Of a DNA stretch of 27,692 nt, positions 9,621 to 21,000 are shown piece after piece; the first letter of the stretch is position 1, and every line of letters begins with the position of its first letter. Both the position numbers and the translations under genes were made by a program. The notes beneath the pieces were generated by a model. That model saw only the letters and a list, made by a program, of their open reading frames with translations, ran no database searches and had not been told where the DNA came from. The DNA comes from Rodentolepis nana (lineage: Eukaryota; Platyhelminthes; Cestoda; Cyclophyllidea; Hymenolepididae): the NCBI GenBank assembly GCA_900617975.1, contig UZAE01012110.1, positions 1 through 27,692 of the forward strand. Direction: 5' to 3'.

Positions 9621-12158
9621 TCACAATAGAGGGTATGGCCATTGGGAAAGAATGTAGTACGCACCTGCAGCAGCGACAGAATCAGCTGCGCTGCCTTCCA
9701 CGACCTCGGGGGCTTCTTCCTTTGGTGGCGGATCTTGAGCCAGAGGCATCTGATGGTGATGGGGAGTGAGTGGGATCATAGCTGATTCGGGAGAATGAGG
9801 CAATGCCCCTTCGATATTCAGCACCCCGTGAGCGGAGAGTGTCGACATGGCGTGAGTAATCTCAGACACGGCCTCCTCTGAGTAGCCCCTGGATCGTAAC
9901 CAAGCCACGGTGGTCACTGTTGCACTAGGTCCCATAGAGAGAGGCGAGCATGCTCTTATGGGGGGGATAGCAAAATATGCCTCCACTGGAGAAGCGGCGA
10001 ACAATTTTGACTGGTGTGGTGGTGGTGACGATGGTAAAAGAGAGAATCCAGAAGGATCCAGGGGACTTTCCAAACAACCAGTAGGAGAGGGATAAATAGT
10101 GGCAGTAGCAGCTGTCGCAAGCATTTGACTCGCCGCCGCAGTGGGAAGGAGAGGGGTAGCAGTGGTGTAGAAAGAGGGTGAAGAGGTATCACCCGCCCCA
10201 CCTTCACACGAAGGAGTTAGTGGTCCAACAAATCCACCACCCGCACTTTCCAGACTACTGCTAGCACCAGACGCCTCACCAGACTCAAGTCCACGATGGG
10301 TCTGATGTGAGTAGCCTGCGTTGAGAACGACAAGCCGTTGTTGGTAATCAGCAGCAGCGGCCGCAGCAGCAGCTGCGAAATAGGAGGCCTGGAGGGCGCT
10401 GTGGTAATAGGCCCCGGAAGGAATGACCCCGTCGCTCTTCTGGCGTACAAGTGAAGCAGCAGAGGGATGACGAACAGAGAAAAGGGTATGAGCAGCCGAT
10501 GATGGCTGAGATACACCAATTTGTGGTTGAGGTGGGGGCGGAGGAGTAGCATAAGCGAAGGGAGAACCTGTAGGATAAGCGCTAGCAACTGGGCCCTGTG
10601 CGTGAGAGTAAGAGATAGTTGGACAGGTGCCCGACTGTGGGTCCTCGGCTATTTTCGTCAAAACCATGTCTACAGCCGCACGCAATTGGTCTGCTTCGCC
10701 TACAAGAACAAGAGAATGAGAGTCGTAAAGGATAGTCCTATAACGCAAAGCACGTATACAATACTTGTGTCTACAGACACACGAACTAAACAACCAATCA
10801 GGTTGTCCTTTTACCGAAATCATTTACATACACAGAAACACCTACCTACATGCGCCTAGTGCACTTTATTTATTGTTTTACTTGATAAAAGGTGCTTTAT
10901 TATTGACCTACTTTATTACAGTAAACTCCATCCCTAATTCAAAACAATTACTTATAGACATCTTGCATTTACCAGCAATGGTGATACAACGCTCAGGTAG
11001 ATTGATGTCTTTCGACTTTTGCGAAATTTGAATGAATGCGCCGGTGGCCTCTTTGATCTCTGACACATAGGTGCCCTGTTTTCCGATAACTAGACCAGCT
11101 GTGCAGTTGGGCACAAGTATTTTCACCTAAAGAGAACATAGGGGAAAATTGTGAGATTAAGCAATGATTAAACTATGCACGTAGAGAGATATGAGTAAAG
11201 AAATCATTTATAAAATTCATGTCAACAAAGAGTACATTTTACAATCGCAAGAATTAATACAAAGGAGATACGGACTAGAAGGTAATCATTTGCTTCCAAG
11301 TTAAGACTATGGAAGGAGAAAAAGCTGAAGTCGGGAGGGGGAAGCAACTGACCTGTTTGTAGCGTTCCCAGAGAAGTCGATTGGTGGTAAAGAGAGATTG
11401 AGCAGGAATCGCAGCAGCTGTGGCGGTGACTGGCCAGAATGTGCACCCACCAAGAGCGGCTGTAGTTGGGGATGATTCGGGACTGCTTGGCTGGAATCCG
11501 GGGGGCCCGATTGGAGAAGATAAGGCGATGTGACCCCCAGGAGTTACTACGGGTGCAGATATTTCAGGCTTCTCGAGAATACGATCCATTATGTAGTTAT
11601 GCATCGCTCTGACACCAGGCAAGGGACCTTGGATTAGACAAACACGTTCTGTTGTACCTAGAGGCATATAAAAAGCACATAAAGCAAACTTAGACAATTT
11701 ATCCACACACTCAATGAAAACAAAAAATTGCCAGATCTCATACACAACTGTTTAAAACACATAGCACGAATAAAGGCTCATAGGAAGATACGTGGCTTAA
11801 TTAGTCATTAAGGGCAAAAATCCCAACGATAAGAAATTCGAAAGAATCATTTAAATATTCCCAAATATGAAAATCTGAAAGTTGGCTAACATTAAAATGC
11901 GGTTTACTTGAAAAACAATATTAGGGAATAATAGGTAGATATATACGCAACGTACAAGCAATTCTAAGCATACTTAAAAGTGTATAACACTATACAAAAC
12001 GCTAAACAATCAACACACACCGGGATAGAAATCATTTAATTTTGAGAGCTTGATTTTTGCACCCGTTTCCTTTTGCATTTGACCAATTGCGTCTCCATTT
12101 TTGCCGATGATGGCGCCAGCAGCAATCGATGGAACCAATACCTTCAAATAAATTGTAT
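9621..12158 (-). CDS. NOVA: NOVA-type KH-domain splicing regulator (4 exons, N-terminus missing)
   Basis: NOVA proteins bind YCAY clusters in pre-mRNA through KH domains and set alternative exon use in the nucleus, chiefly in neurons. Exons: 12158-12021, 11657-11353, 11126-10973, 10699-9621; all junctions keep frame and use GT-AG. Exon 1 gives KH1 ([19 protein letters not shown], then [11 protein letters not shown] and DFYPG). The next exon completes KH1 with [10 protein letters not shown] and holds a Pro/Ser/Ala linker. KH2 ([18 protein letters not shown]...[11 protein letters not shown]) continues into the NOVA hallmark [13 protein letters not shown] and [12 protein letters not shown]. Both GxxG loops are intact (GKNG, GKQG). 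The rest is Ala/Ser/Pro-rich with a poly-Ala run of about 9. The frame ends at the stop at 9621, but a donor CAG|GTGCGT at 9665/9664 offers splicing to a further exon. Vertebrate NOVA has KH3 at its C-terminus; none was found. The first coding exon should lie above 12158 and was not found. Confidence 0.9.
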
Positions 12159-13967
12159 CTAGAATGGTTAGAAATTTATTGAAAAACCTGACGTTCGCCT
12201 TGAAACCCCCTCTTGAGATGAGTCTGGAACCTTTGGGTTGTCTTCATTATTCTCCTCCATGACAGAAGAGTGTGTAATTATTTCAACACATTAGCAAAAC
12301 CTCCCGTTGCCTTTAAAGGACACTTCGTATTAAAGTATGAATAAAAATTAAATAGGTTTAATAAAAGTCTAAGCACTCATGGCGGGCAAAATTAAGACGA
12401 TAACATGCTCCGAGGGAATAAAATCTCTCAGCTGATAGAATGCAGCTGATGGAAAGCCAGTAACTCTTTTAGAACACTAAAACAAAACTTATTTTATTGA
12501 ATTCGTTTAGTTCAATTTCCAATAAACTATGTGTAAAACCGAGTCAAAATTCCATAAAAAGCGAATTTTTGTGTTCTTGAAATTGAATGATTGGGCTTTT
12601 TTTATTGTTATTTTTCTAAATTTAAACGAGATCTATAATATTAATTGTTAATGATTATTTAATATCATGAACAGAAATTTATCGTGAAAAATAATTTATT
12701 TTTTTTCGCTTTATTCTTAATATCACTGTATAAATCTACTGCTTTATAATTATCAGATTGAATTAATTTTGGAAGCGGGGAAGCAGAATTTAAACAATAC
12801 TTCATACTAATCACAATGTTATTTTCCTATATAGTGTTTTCCTGTCACGAAGCCGTGGAAACTTTAACAATACTTACTATTTAAACATTTCTTATTTGAA
12901 ACTAAATATTTCTATTGTCTCCGGTGAACCTTACAATGACTTCGTGTACAGTATCCTCTTACATATTTTTTTGTTGGAATTAATTATTTTGATGGCGCGA
13001 GTTTAAATAATCTATTTCCCCAACATGAGTTTTACTCTTAGTTTACATCAGCCAAGTACTAGCTCACATTTAATTTAAAATGCAAATGAATAATGAATAG
13101 CGTACATTCCCAAATGCCAGTTTACCTATCCCAAAACTTTCAATAGTTCATTGTTGAAAGTTTGTGAAAATATGACTCAAATTTTGAAAATATTTTTGTC
13201 TCAAAATAATTAATTTATAACAGTACATTGTCATCACCTAATTCATCTTACTGTGCTAGTACCTACCAACTTCACTATAACGATTATTTTCTATTGCTTA
13301 TCTTGTATTCGTATAAACTAGGCTTTTATAACTTCTTTATTTTTATTAATAAACTAAAAGTAAATATGCTCATCTTTTGCGGTATGCACCAAGACTTTTA
13401 AGTTTACCATAAACTTAGTCAACGCCACGGAATAAGTCAGCATGAAGTCTTATTTGGTCATCCTACCTTCCATAATTTCCTTCAGCACTTTTGGTAAGGT
13501 AAACTAAACAAATAGGTATATACTAATATAAAACTATTTCGTGAATTCGTTACTATTTGCGAACTTTTTCTGCTATTACCTTAGACCACACGAATATGTA
13601 AGAATCTTAAATACCTTCAACATTAACAAATAAGGAAATAGTAATTCTTTCCCATTTTCTGTCATTTATAAGATTGCAATAGAGCAATGAGAAAATTCAA
13701 TTTCAAGGGAAAAAATACCCAGAAAAAATAATTCCCATATTCTAGTGACATAAATAGTTCTGAAGTGGATGCCATTTAGTTCGATACTTGTAGCGCATGT
13801 CCCACGAATTAGCATCTTCTAACTCTTAGCATTCCACCCAGTAATATTCGTCTGCATGAATTGTCAATCTAACTAAATAAGCCCCCCCCCTCCCAAGTAT
13901 CAAGAACGCGGAGTGGCGTTTATTATGATTGTGAAACTTAGCAAAGAGCATAGTCATTAGAATACTA
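12159..13967. other. AT-rich stretch upstream of NOVA KH1 exon
   Basis: Probably NOVA intron. No ORF above about 60 codons. A run of 9 C at 13882-13890 is the only landmark. No first NOVA exon was recognised. Confidence 0.4.
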
Positions 13968-14140
13968 TTAAGGCTGCATTACGCACTGACATCTATCAAG
14001 AGCTGGACGAGAAGTCTCTGCACTCAAGATATCACTAGCTCCCACTGCGATCAGAAGCATAGCTGCACCTTGCGGACTCCACGAGAGGACATGAGATTTA
14101 TTTTTTCGGTCTTGGAAATGGTGTATACTCCATATACTAC
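13968..14140 (-). CDS. possible terminal exon with WD-repeat-like motif (doubtful)
   Basis: After an acceptor-like site (ATGTGTTTAG, ending at 14141) a frame of 56 codons runs to a TAA. It contains SHVLSWSPQGAAMLLIAVGASD, which resembles a WD40 strand pair (V.SWSP.G..LA.G). No partner exons were found on the minus strand above it, and no full WD repeat is present. It could be a terminal exon of an unknown gene, a pseudogene fragment, or chance. Confidence 0.2.
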
Positions 14141-17023
14141 CTAAACACATCAGTATATTTCGGAGCGATCGGTTGAGCAAGAACAAAATAAATTGATTAC
14201 TTCATTGACAAATCCATCGACTCAGTTAGAAAACAGATAACTGCTAAGAGGTCAAATAGTTTTCAAGGAAAAAGATATAGAAGATGTTTAAAGCACTGAG
14301 CTAAAAGTATGCTTCAAGCCGAAAAGAAACTAATGCTTATTTCAATTTTTCCTTAGTAGCTGAGCTAAGATCTAAACTTCATCAAAATTAAAGCAGCTCT
14401 ATTTTGAAATTCTCATGAAATCATACCACGAGGAATTCAGCATTTTCACGAACTTTTCTTTATATTATATCTATATAATTAGTGAACTCCCTGATCAACC
14501 GCGCTGATTACATCCGACCATAAATGATAACAGAATTCTGAGATTTCAAATGTCTTAGCACTCATATTTCTTATAAGGAACTTTCCCAGGTCCGTGAAAA
14601 AACATTACCCAAATATTTTACTGCTTACATAGCAAGTGTACGTCAACTACTTTTCTATGGCGAACTTTTTTTGCTTATACTAACACCTCCTGAAATGTTA
14701 CCAATAAATAATACTGCCCATTTAAAGAGAAAGACCTTCTTCATAGAAGAAAAATGACAATCCTGACTGAAATGTGAGCGACCTTCAGGACAATATGGAA
14801 AAGACCAAAAGTACTGTTTCCACCGCAAAAGACTTCGATGGTTAAAGAGTAAGTAGTTATTAACATTACTTTCAAGTTAATATGGGTAGAAAAGCAAAAA
14901 TTAGTGTGAAGCTTAAAACCTCTACGCGAAAAACAACTACTCACTTTATATTTCCCACAATTACCTACCAAAAGCAAAGCCAAAGGTTAGTGAGATGTTA
15001 ATTGAGTCAATTGTTATCACAACCTTTGCATAATAATACAAAGGATGCTTGATAGCAAGAGACTCAAAGCTGTCCTTAATACTGCAAGAAGCCCGATATT
15101 AGGATAACTTTTTTGCATGGTCATGGCATATGAAGAGGCAGCCCAGTGTTTTCATCTGGGGAATTCTGAAACCATGTTGTAGATAATCTATCCAGCTCTA
15201 TTATGCAAAACTGCTTTATGGCGAAAAGAAACCAATGAGAAGTAAGAGTAAAGTTTACACAAGTATATAGCTAAGAAGTTCTTGGCTTGGTTGGGCTAAA
15301 AAATCAAGTACGTAAACTACCGCTTCTGAAAGTATTAATCACTAATGCCAGCGAATTCGAGGAAGAATGGTGAATATGTTCAATGTGATGTGAAAAGGTA
15401 AGTGATATGTGTTCTATTAAGTAAAAAGGCGATTGTAATGACACATTGAAATATCGTCCTTGAAGTTGGCATTAAAGTTAACGCGATCATCGGTAAAAGA
15501 ACTGTACGAAGAGTAACAACATTTAGGTAATGCACGAGTAAAAATCCCAACGTTTATTATCAAACTATTTCCCCAATCCATTAACTCACAGCTGTGGCAA
15601 CAGCTCACTGTATAATAGCAATTACCTACAAACTTATGTTTCCAAGTACACATCTTGCGAGAAATTTAAACCAGCATTAAATAAAACAAGAAATCAATTC
15701 CATCAGCAGCTTCTAGAAGGGAGTCCCACACATGCAGTCTCTACACGTGGTTAAACCACCCCACCTTCCTCCCTGCAAAGTACATTAACATTACTTATTT
15801 ATGTAACCTAACCCTGATTTTTTGCCAATATCTTGTAAAGTAAGGAGAATAAAGCGGTATAGACAAGATAAATTTTTGTAAAATAAAGATGAGAAAAATT
15901 TTTACCTTGATATGAAATGCATAAACTATATGTCAGACAACTTAGTGAACATGTATTGACATGAATGGTTATATTTAGGAAAAAACAGAGTGAAAGCAAA
16001 TAAAAGTAATCTGGGACAATAAAATCCATGACATTTAATGGGATTTACAATATTTTGGGGAAAATATTCAAATTATCAATTGCCAAGTTCTATTTGAAAC
16101 TTAGAGATAACAACGTTAATCTAAGAACTAAATTATAAAGAAACACATGGAAGAACTAAACCAAGATTTGAAAATGGAAAGAGGATACGACACCAAGAAA
16201 GGGGGATGTGTAACGAATGAAAGGAAACCAGATTCCGAATTCACTTAACCATTATTTGCAACACGGGAAGTTTTTCAAGCATTTAGGAATCTGAGAAAGA
16301 ATGAGTTAGTTTCCGATAGGGTAGTAGTAAACCATTGAAACTCAAAATTGGTCATATAGACGTAAAGGAATAACAATAGCAGTGTAATACAATTTCATTT
16401 ACATGGTTCTCAATTTCGACACTTGCACTAATGAATATATAAAAACTACATTTACCGCTTAGAACAATATGAGCAAGAACTGCAAGAGTCTCTATGAAAC
16501 ACGCACATTTTAAGCGCAACCACATAACCTTGCAGACAAATACATGGCAAGAAACTATGATTAGAAATAAACAGACGAAAAAACCAGAACCACTTCAGAC
16601 ATACTATTTCAAAAAATGCTGTCAACGTCTTAATTCTTCCTAAAAATTTGTTCATAATATAAAATATGAACGAGTCACAAAACCCTATGGTTGGATGAGA
16701 TTCACACATTCACACAGAGAAGACCAGCTTATCATTCAGAATTTAGAATAACTTCTCTCAAATGAGAAAAAATTAACAATTTTTAAATGGAAAAATCTAG
16801 TAAGCTCATGGCAATGGAAAATAAACGGCACCAATATGAGACTTACATAAAAGATACGATTTGAAACCAAAGGCAATGTATCAAGTATAGATCGTTCAGC
16901 CTAATCCAAGAGTGAATCAATGCATAACATATACTTTTCAAACAAAACAACTCTCATGAACATAAATATCAGAACAATCTTACAAAACCATCGGAATGAA
17001 TGAAAAATATTCAATTCAAAATA
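14141..17023. other. gene-poor spacer between NOVA region and TMED gene
   Basis: About 2.9 kb. Minus-strand frames of 73-85 codons at 14741-14983, 15417-15653, 15808-16029 and 16452-16709 are hydrophobic or cysteine-rich by composition, show no domain signature, and are taken as chance. No RNA gene or repeat found. The start of NOVA is expected somewhere here or in 12159-13967. Confidence 0.4.
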
Positions 17024-17029
17024 TTTATT
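17024..17029 (-). terminator. polyadenylation signal of the TMED gene
   Basis: AATAAA on the minus strand, 68-73 bases after the TMED stop codon, the expected position for cleavage and polyadenylation a little further down. Confidence 0.55.
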
Positions 17030-17096
17030 AACATACTATTATAAAGCATTTTATAACAAACCAATAAGCAAATATAAAGGAAGAACAGATCATTAT

Positions 17097-17744
17097 TCAA
17101 TGTGAATTGAGAGCAGTGTAATACCGTTCGCTATCCTTGAAAAAGCTTTTCAGGACGGCTATTTGGGACAAAACTGTCAAAATAATGATCAACGAAACTG
17201 CACAACTCCAAATAGTGATATGTGAACGCAATTCGAATGCAAAAATACGATCTGAAGTAAGTTTGGCCCGCAGTTCAGTTTGATAACTTTCGGAGACTGA
17301 AAGATGCTCATGAATAGATTCCGCAAGTGTCTCAATCGCAGACATTGGCCCAGAGCCTCCAAACCCAGCCTCTTCTCTTAGTGTATCTTGGCCCCTTAGC
17401 TCAATGAGAATTTGATTGGGAGACATTGGCGAATATTGGTTTGAAAAACAAAATGCATAATCGCCACCCACTTGGGGAATAAAATCGACGGATTCATGAT
17501 TTGTTTTCGATTTAGTAATCAGAGCATTCTTTGATGGATCTCTAATAACTAGTTGAATATCACTAGAAGCACCCTTGAGGACTTGAAACATGAAATTGTA
17601 ATGCTCACTTTTGTCAAGTTTTTCATAAAAACACATTTCTTCAGTGCCAGGAAGCTCAAAAGTGAATTGTTTAGGAAAACATTCAACAAGAATTGTAAGT
17701 AACGAAAAAAGAAAAGCAGTTACGACTCCAATGAAAATCTTCAT
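17097..17744 (-). CDS. TMED7: p24/TMED family cargo receptor, gamma class (TMED7/TMED3-like)
   Basis: A single-exon gene of 215 codons. p24 proteins are type I membrane proteins of COPII/COPI vesicles that cycle between ER and Golgi, sort cargo (including GPI-anchored proteins) and form hetero-oligomers. In order: signal peptide (residues 1 to about 22, hydrophobic FIGVVTAFLFSLLTILV); GOLD domain with FTFELPGTEEMCFYE and the paired cysteines at about 38 and 99 (GDYAFCFSN); a helical neck (about 135-170) with SIHEHLSVSESYQTELRAK aligning with the TMED7/3 pattern; membrane segment about 176-198; cytosolic tail LKSFFKDSERYYTALNSH. The tail keeps the FF COPII/COPI-binding pair and lacks a C-terminal dilysine, as in TMED3/7. 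I chose the ATG at 17744 because it gives the signal peptide and sits 2 bases after a strong splice acceptor; the frame extends 22 codons further without a signal peptide. TMED1/5 is less likely. Confidence 0.9.
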   Translation of the reverse strand: MKIFIGVVTAFLFSLLTILVECFPKQFTFELPGTEEMCFYEKLDKSEHYNFMFQVLKGASSDIQLVIRDPSKNALITKSKTNHESVDFIPQVGGDYAFCFSNQYSPMSPNQILIELRGQDTLREEAGFGGSGPMSAIETLAESIHEHLSVSESYQTELRAKLTSDRIFAFELRSHITIWSCAVSLIIILTVLSQIAVLKSFFKDSERYYTALNSH

Positions 17745-18092
17745 ATCTGTAGGTGATCGAGAAAAGGACAATGAGAACACGTGAGCATTAAACCACTTTG
17801 CACATATCACAATTAACCAAAGCAGGCGCTTAATAGAACTAAAATTGTTATTATTATTAGAAAAAATTATATAGCATAATCAAATCATTTAAATTCAATA
17901 AAATGATAAAAATACCCAAAAATAGAATAAAACAAATAAATTAAATAATGTAAAAATTTATATACATCATAAACTGTATTTTTAAAATAAAGTTATATAA
18001 GTTACATTTAAATGTACTGTCAAAAGTTTTTTAAAATGTCTTTATCCTATTTGTTCATGGAGCGGAAAAATTAAAATTCAGCGAGTTTTGAA
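17745..18092. promoter_or_regulatory. probable bidirectional promoter between TMED and PRPF39
   Basis: The two divergent start codons are 348 bp apart, so both transcription starts must lie here unless the genes have distant 5' exons. The middle (about 17840-18040) is extremely AT-rich. No firm TATA box or initiator can be assigned. Confidence 0.55.
17747..17772 (-). promoter_or_regulatory. splice acceptor immediately upstream of TMED start codon
   Basis: On the minus strand a pyrimidine-rich run (TTGTCCTTTTCTCGATCACC) leads to TACAG, and the AG (17748-17747) lies just 2 bases before the ATG at 17744. It is either the 3' end of an intron in the 5' UTR or a trans-splice acceptor. No cis donor was identified, and the PRPF39 gene begins 348 bp away on the other strand. 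Confidence 0.55.
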
Positions 18093-21000
18093 ATGAGTTT
18101 GACCGATCGGCTTTGGCGTAAGGTGAACTTGAATGTTGCAGATTTTAACTCATGGGTCAATTTATTGGATGCAGCTGAGAAACAGGTTAGTTCTTTTTAC
18201 GTCTTTTGGATTCCATTTTTGATTGCTTATTAATTTTTTTCCTTGCAGCCCAACATTGACGTGACTCGTAAAGCGTTTGATTCTTTCCTTAAACATTTTC
18301 CCTACTGCTATGGTTATTGGAAGAAATACGCAAATTTGGAAAAGCTACAAGGAAATAAAGATAGATGCTTAGAAGTAAGCTTACACTAATATTGATTTAA
18401 AGTATCAGTTTCATATAATTTTCTTATTTATCCTTCTATATGACTTCGAATCTTGGAATTCCTTTCATCAGTTTGGACGAATAAAATTTGATCTTCTGTG
18501 AGTTTGTTTTTTCTTATTATTTTAGATCTTTCAGAAAGGGGTTGAGGCGATTCCTTTAAGTATCGATCTCTGGGTAGCATATCTTGAAGCTAATCTTGAT
18601 ATCATTAATGGTTTTGATGATTTCGAACCTAGAATGCGAAGGTAAGCCAGCTTAAAATTTAATTATAATTACATACAATTTTTCCCACTTTCCTTTTTTA
18701 GTCTTTATGAGGTGGCACTTGAAAAGGCAGGCTTAGAATTTCGATCCGATGCATTATGGGAGCACTACTTGAGCTGGGAGGCTGGTCATAACCGTTTGGG
18801 ACGTGTTTTATCCATTTATGATCGTCTTTTGTGCACTCCAACCCAACTGTACTTCCAGAATTGGGATTCTTTCAAAAAGATGATAGAAGAGAACCGCCCT
18901 GAGGATTATCTTCCTGTAGGCGAGTTTGCTGAGCTTCTCGCTCGGGTTTCTCCGGTCGCTGGTACAGCAATGCGCATAGCTCTTAAGGAGTCAAAATCTG
19001 ACACTGTCTCTATTCCAGATGTATAATTAACTCTGTTTTAACTTAATTTCCCGTTTTTTGACTTTGTTTTTAATGCCTATTTTTTCTGATTATAGATAAC
19101 TGAAGCTGATCGAATCGCAATTCGAAAATTGGTCATTGATCGTCGTGAAAAGGTCTATCAAGCAACTTACCTTCAAATCATGAAGCGCTGGTTCTTTGAA
19201 GAAAAGGTGGACTTATTAAAGATTTATTTATGACAATTTTAAACGGATATTTTCTTCTGGTGGATTTAGTTTTCTGATTGCCTTTCTCTAACCGTCCATT
19301 TTTAGCGTGGCTTTGTTACTTTCACTTAATTTCCAATTTGTTCAATTTTTTATTATATTTTGCCTTTAAAATTCCTCTTTCATTTAATTAATATGCAGAT
19401 TCGTCGTCCGTATTTCCACGTCAAACCCTTGGAAGAAGCCCAGTTGAATAATTGGGCAGAGTACCTAAGTTTTGAGGAATCAGAGGCAGCCAGCGCAGAA
19501 GCTGTTCTAAATGTGCCCGTCACGGATGGTCATTCTGTAACAGAGCCTCAGATCACAATTGCTGAGGTTCAGTTGGCCAAGAAACGTGTCCGTGTTCTCT
19601 ACGAACGGTGCCTTGTGGCCTGTGCTCTCTACGAGCACCTTTGGATTCGCTATGCGAAGTACCTCGAGGTAAGTTGGATATTGAAAGGCAGTCTTTCACT
19701 ATTTGAGGTTGAAAAGTTTGCAGCGATTTATTTTTTTCTTATATAAGGTATATCGATAATAATGCTCTATAAACTGAAAAGATAGACATATTTAGATTTA
19801 TCGTTATGTGTTCATTTACTATTCTTTAATATCTGAAAAACCATCTGGGGATGATTTAAAGGCTTTTTGTATTTTATTCTGCTAATCTACTTGTCAAATT
19901 GATGAATTTGGAGAAATAATGTCTATGCCTATTAAGTTGGTGGCTGAAAGTGTAAGGGCCCTTTGATGCTGAAAAACTATTGATCTAGGCATTAACGGAA
20001 TATGCTATCCGACCAAGTTCTTAGTAAAAAGAATCTGCGTTTTATTATCGTAAGCTCGAGTCTTCTACAACACAAATTTAAGTTTGTTATTACAGCTGAC
20101 TCTTAGGAACGTGTGGGTGAGTGAATGGTTTTTTTAGTATACAGAGTGTGATATATCAGGAGCACGAGAAGTCTGGCGTCGAGCGTGTTGCGTTCATCTT
20201 CGCACCAAGCCCACCATTCACTGGCATTGGGCTCTCTTCGAATCTCGTCATTCCTCCGATCTAGTCACCACCGATAATAGCGTGGAAACCCCCAAATCCA
20301 TCACACCTCTTGAAATTTTCACCGATCTTGAGAAAAGACTCATCGACAGTGCCCTTGTCTGTGATCGACGCGCCGACGCTATGCGTCGTGAAGGAAAACC
20401 CGTAAGCAAGCTCGAACTCCTCCCTTTTTGTTTAACAATGTAATAGTCCTCTTTCTTGATTTTTGTGTAGTTATTGGATCAGATAGTATGCTTGCGCTCG
20501 GGTATAAATCGTTTGAGAGTGCGGTCCACTGAGCAGACAAGCTTGGCCCACAGTGTGACAGGCGCAACAGCCTCCTTTTCCGCCGCCATCGCTTTGGCAA
20601 CAGCAGCTCAAGCACGAGCCGGAGCTAGCTATCTCGTCGGTAAATTGGCACGCCTTCTGCATTGCAACGCTGGTAATCAGATTCCTCCTGAGGGGCTACC
20701 ATTATGGCAACTTTTACTCTCTTCCTCTTTTCATCCTTCCAAAACTCCACTCACAAAGAATTCTGCTGAGGAGGATGGCATTAAGGTGAATGTAGATCAG
20801 GAAGGTGACTTACCTGTAAGTTTATTTAATTGAGTGATCAAATAAATCTGGTCTTAAATGGACGATTTTCTAAACTAAAGGTGCTAATGAAAATTCGTAA
20901 TTTCTCCCAAGGCCCAAGTATTTGCTATGTCCAGCACAGCATCCAATTTTGCATTTATAAAGACAGTTACATTTGGTTGAGGTTTGGAAAAATGTTCCAT

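Noticed and set aside
12021..12158. NOVA start supplied by a spliced-leader AUG at the KH1 exon
   Set aside because: An AUG joined directly at 12158 would be out of frame with KH1 and meet a stop within a few codons.
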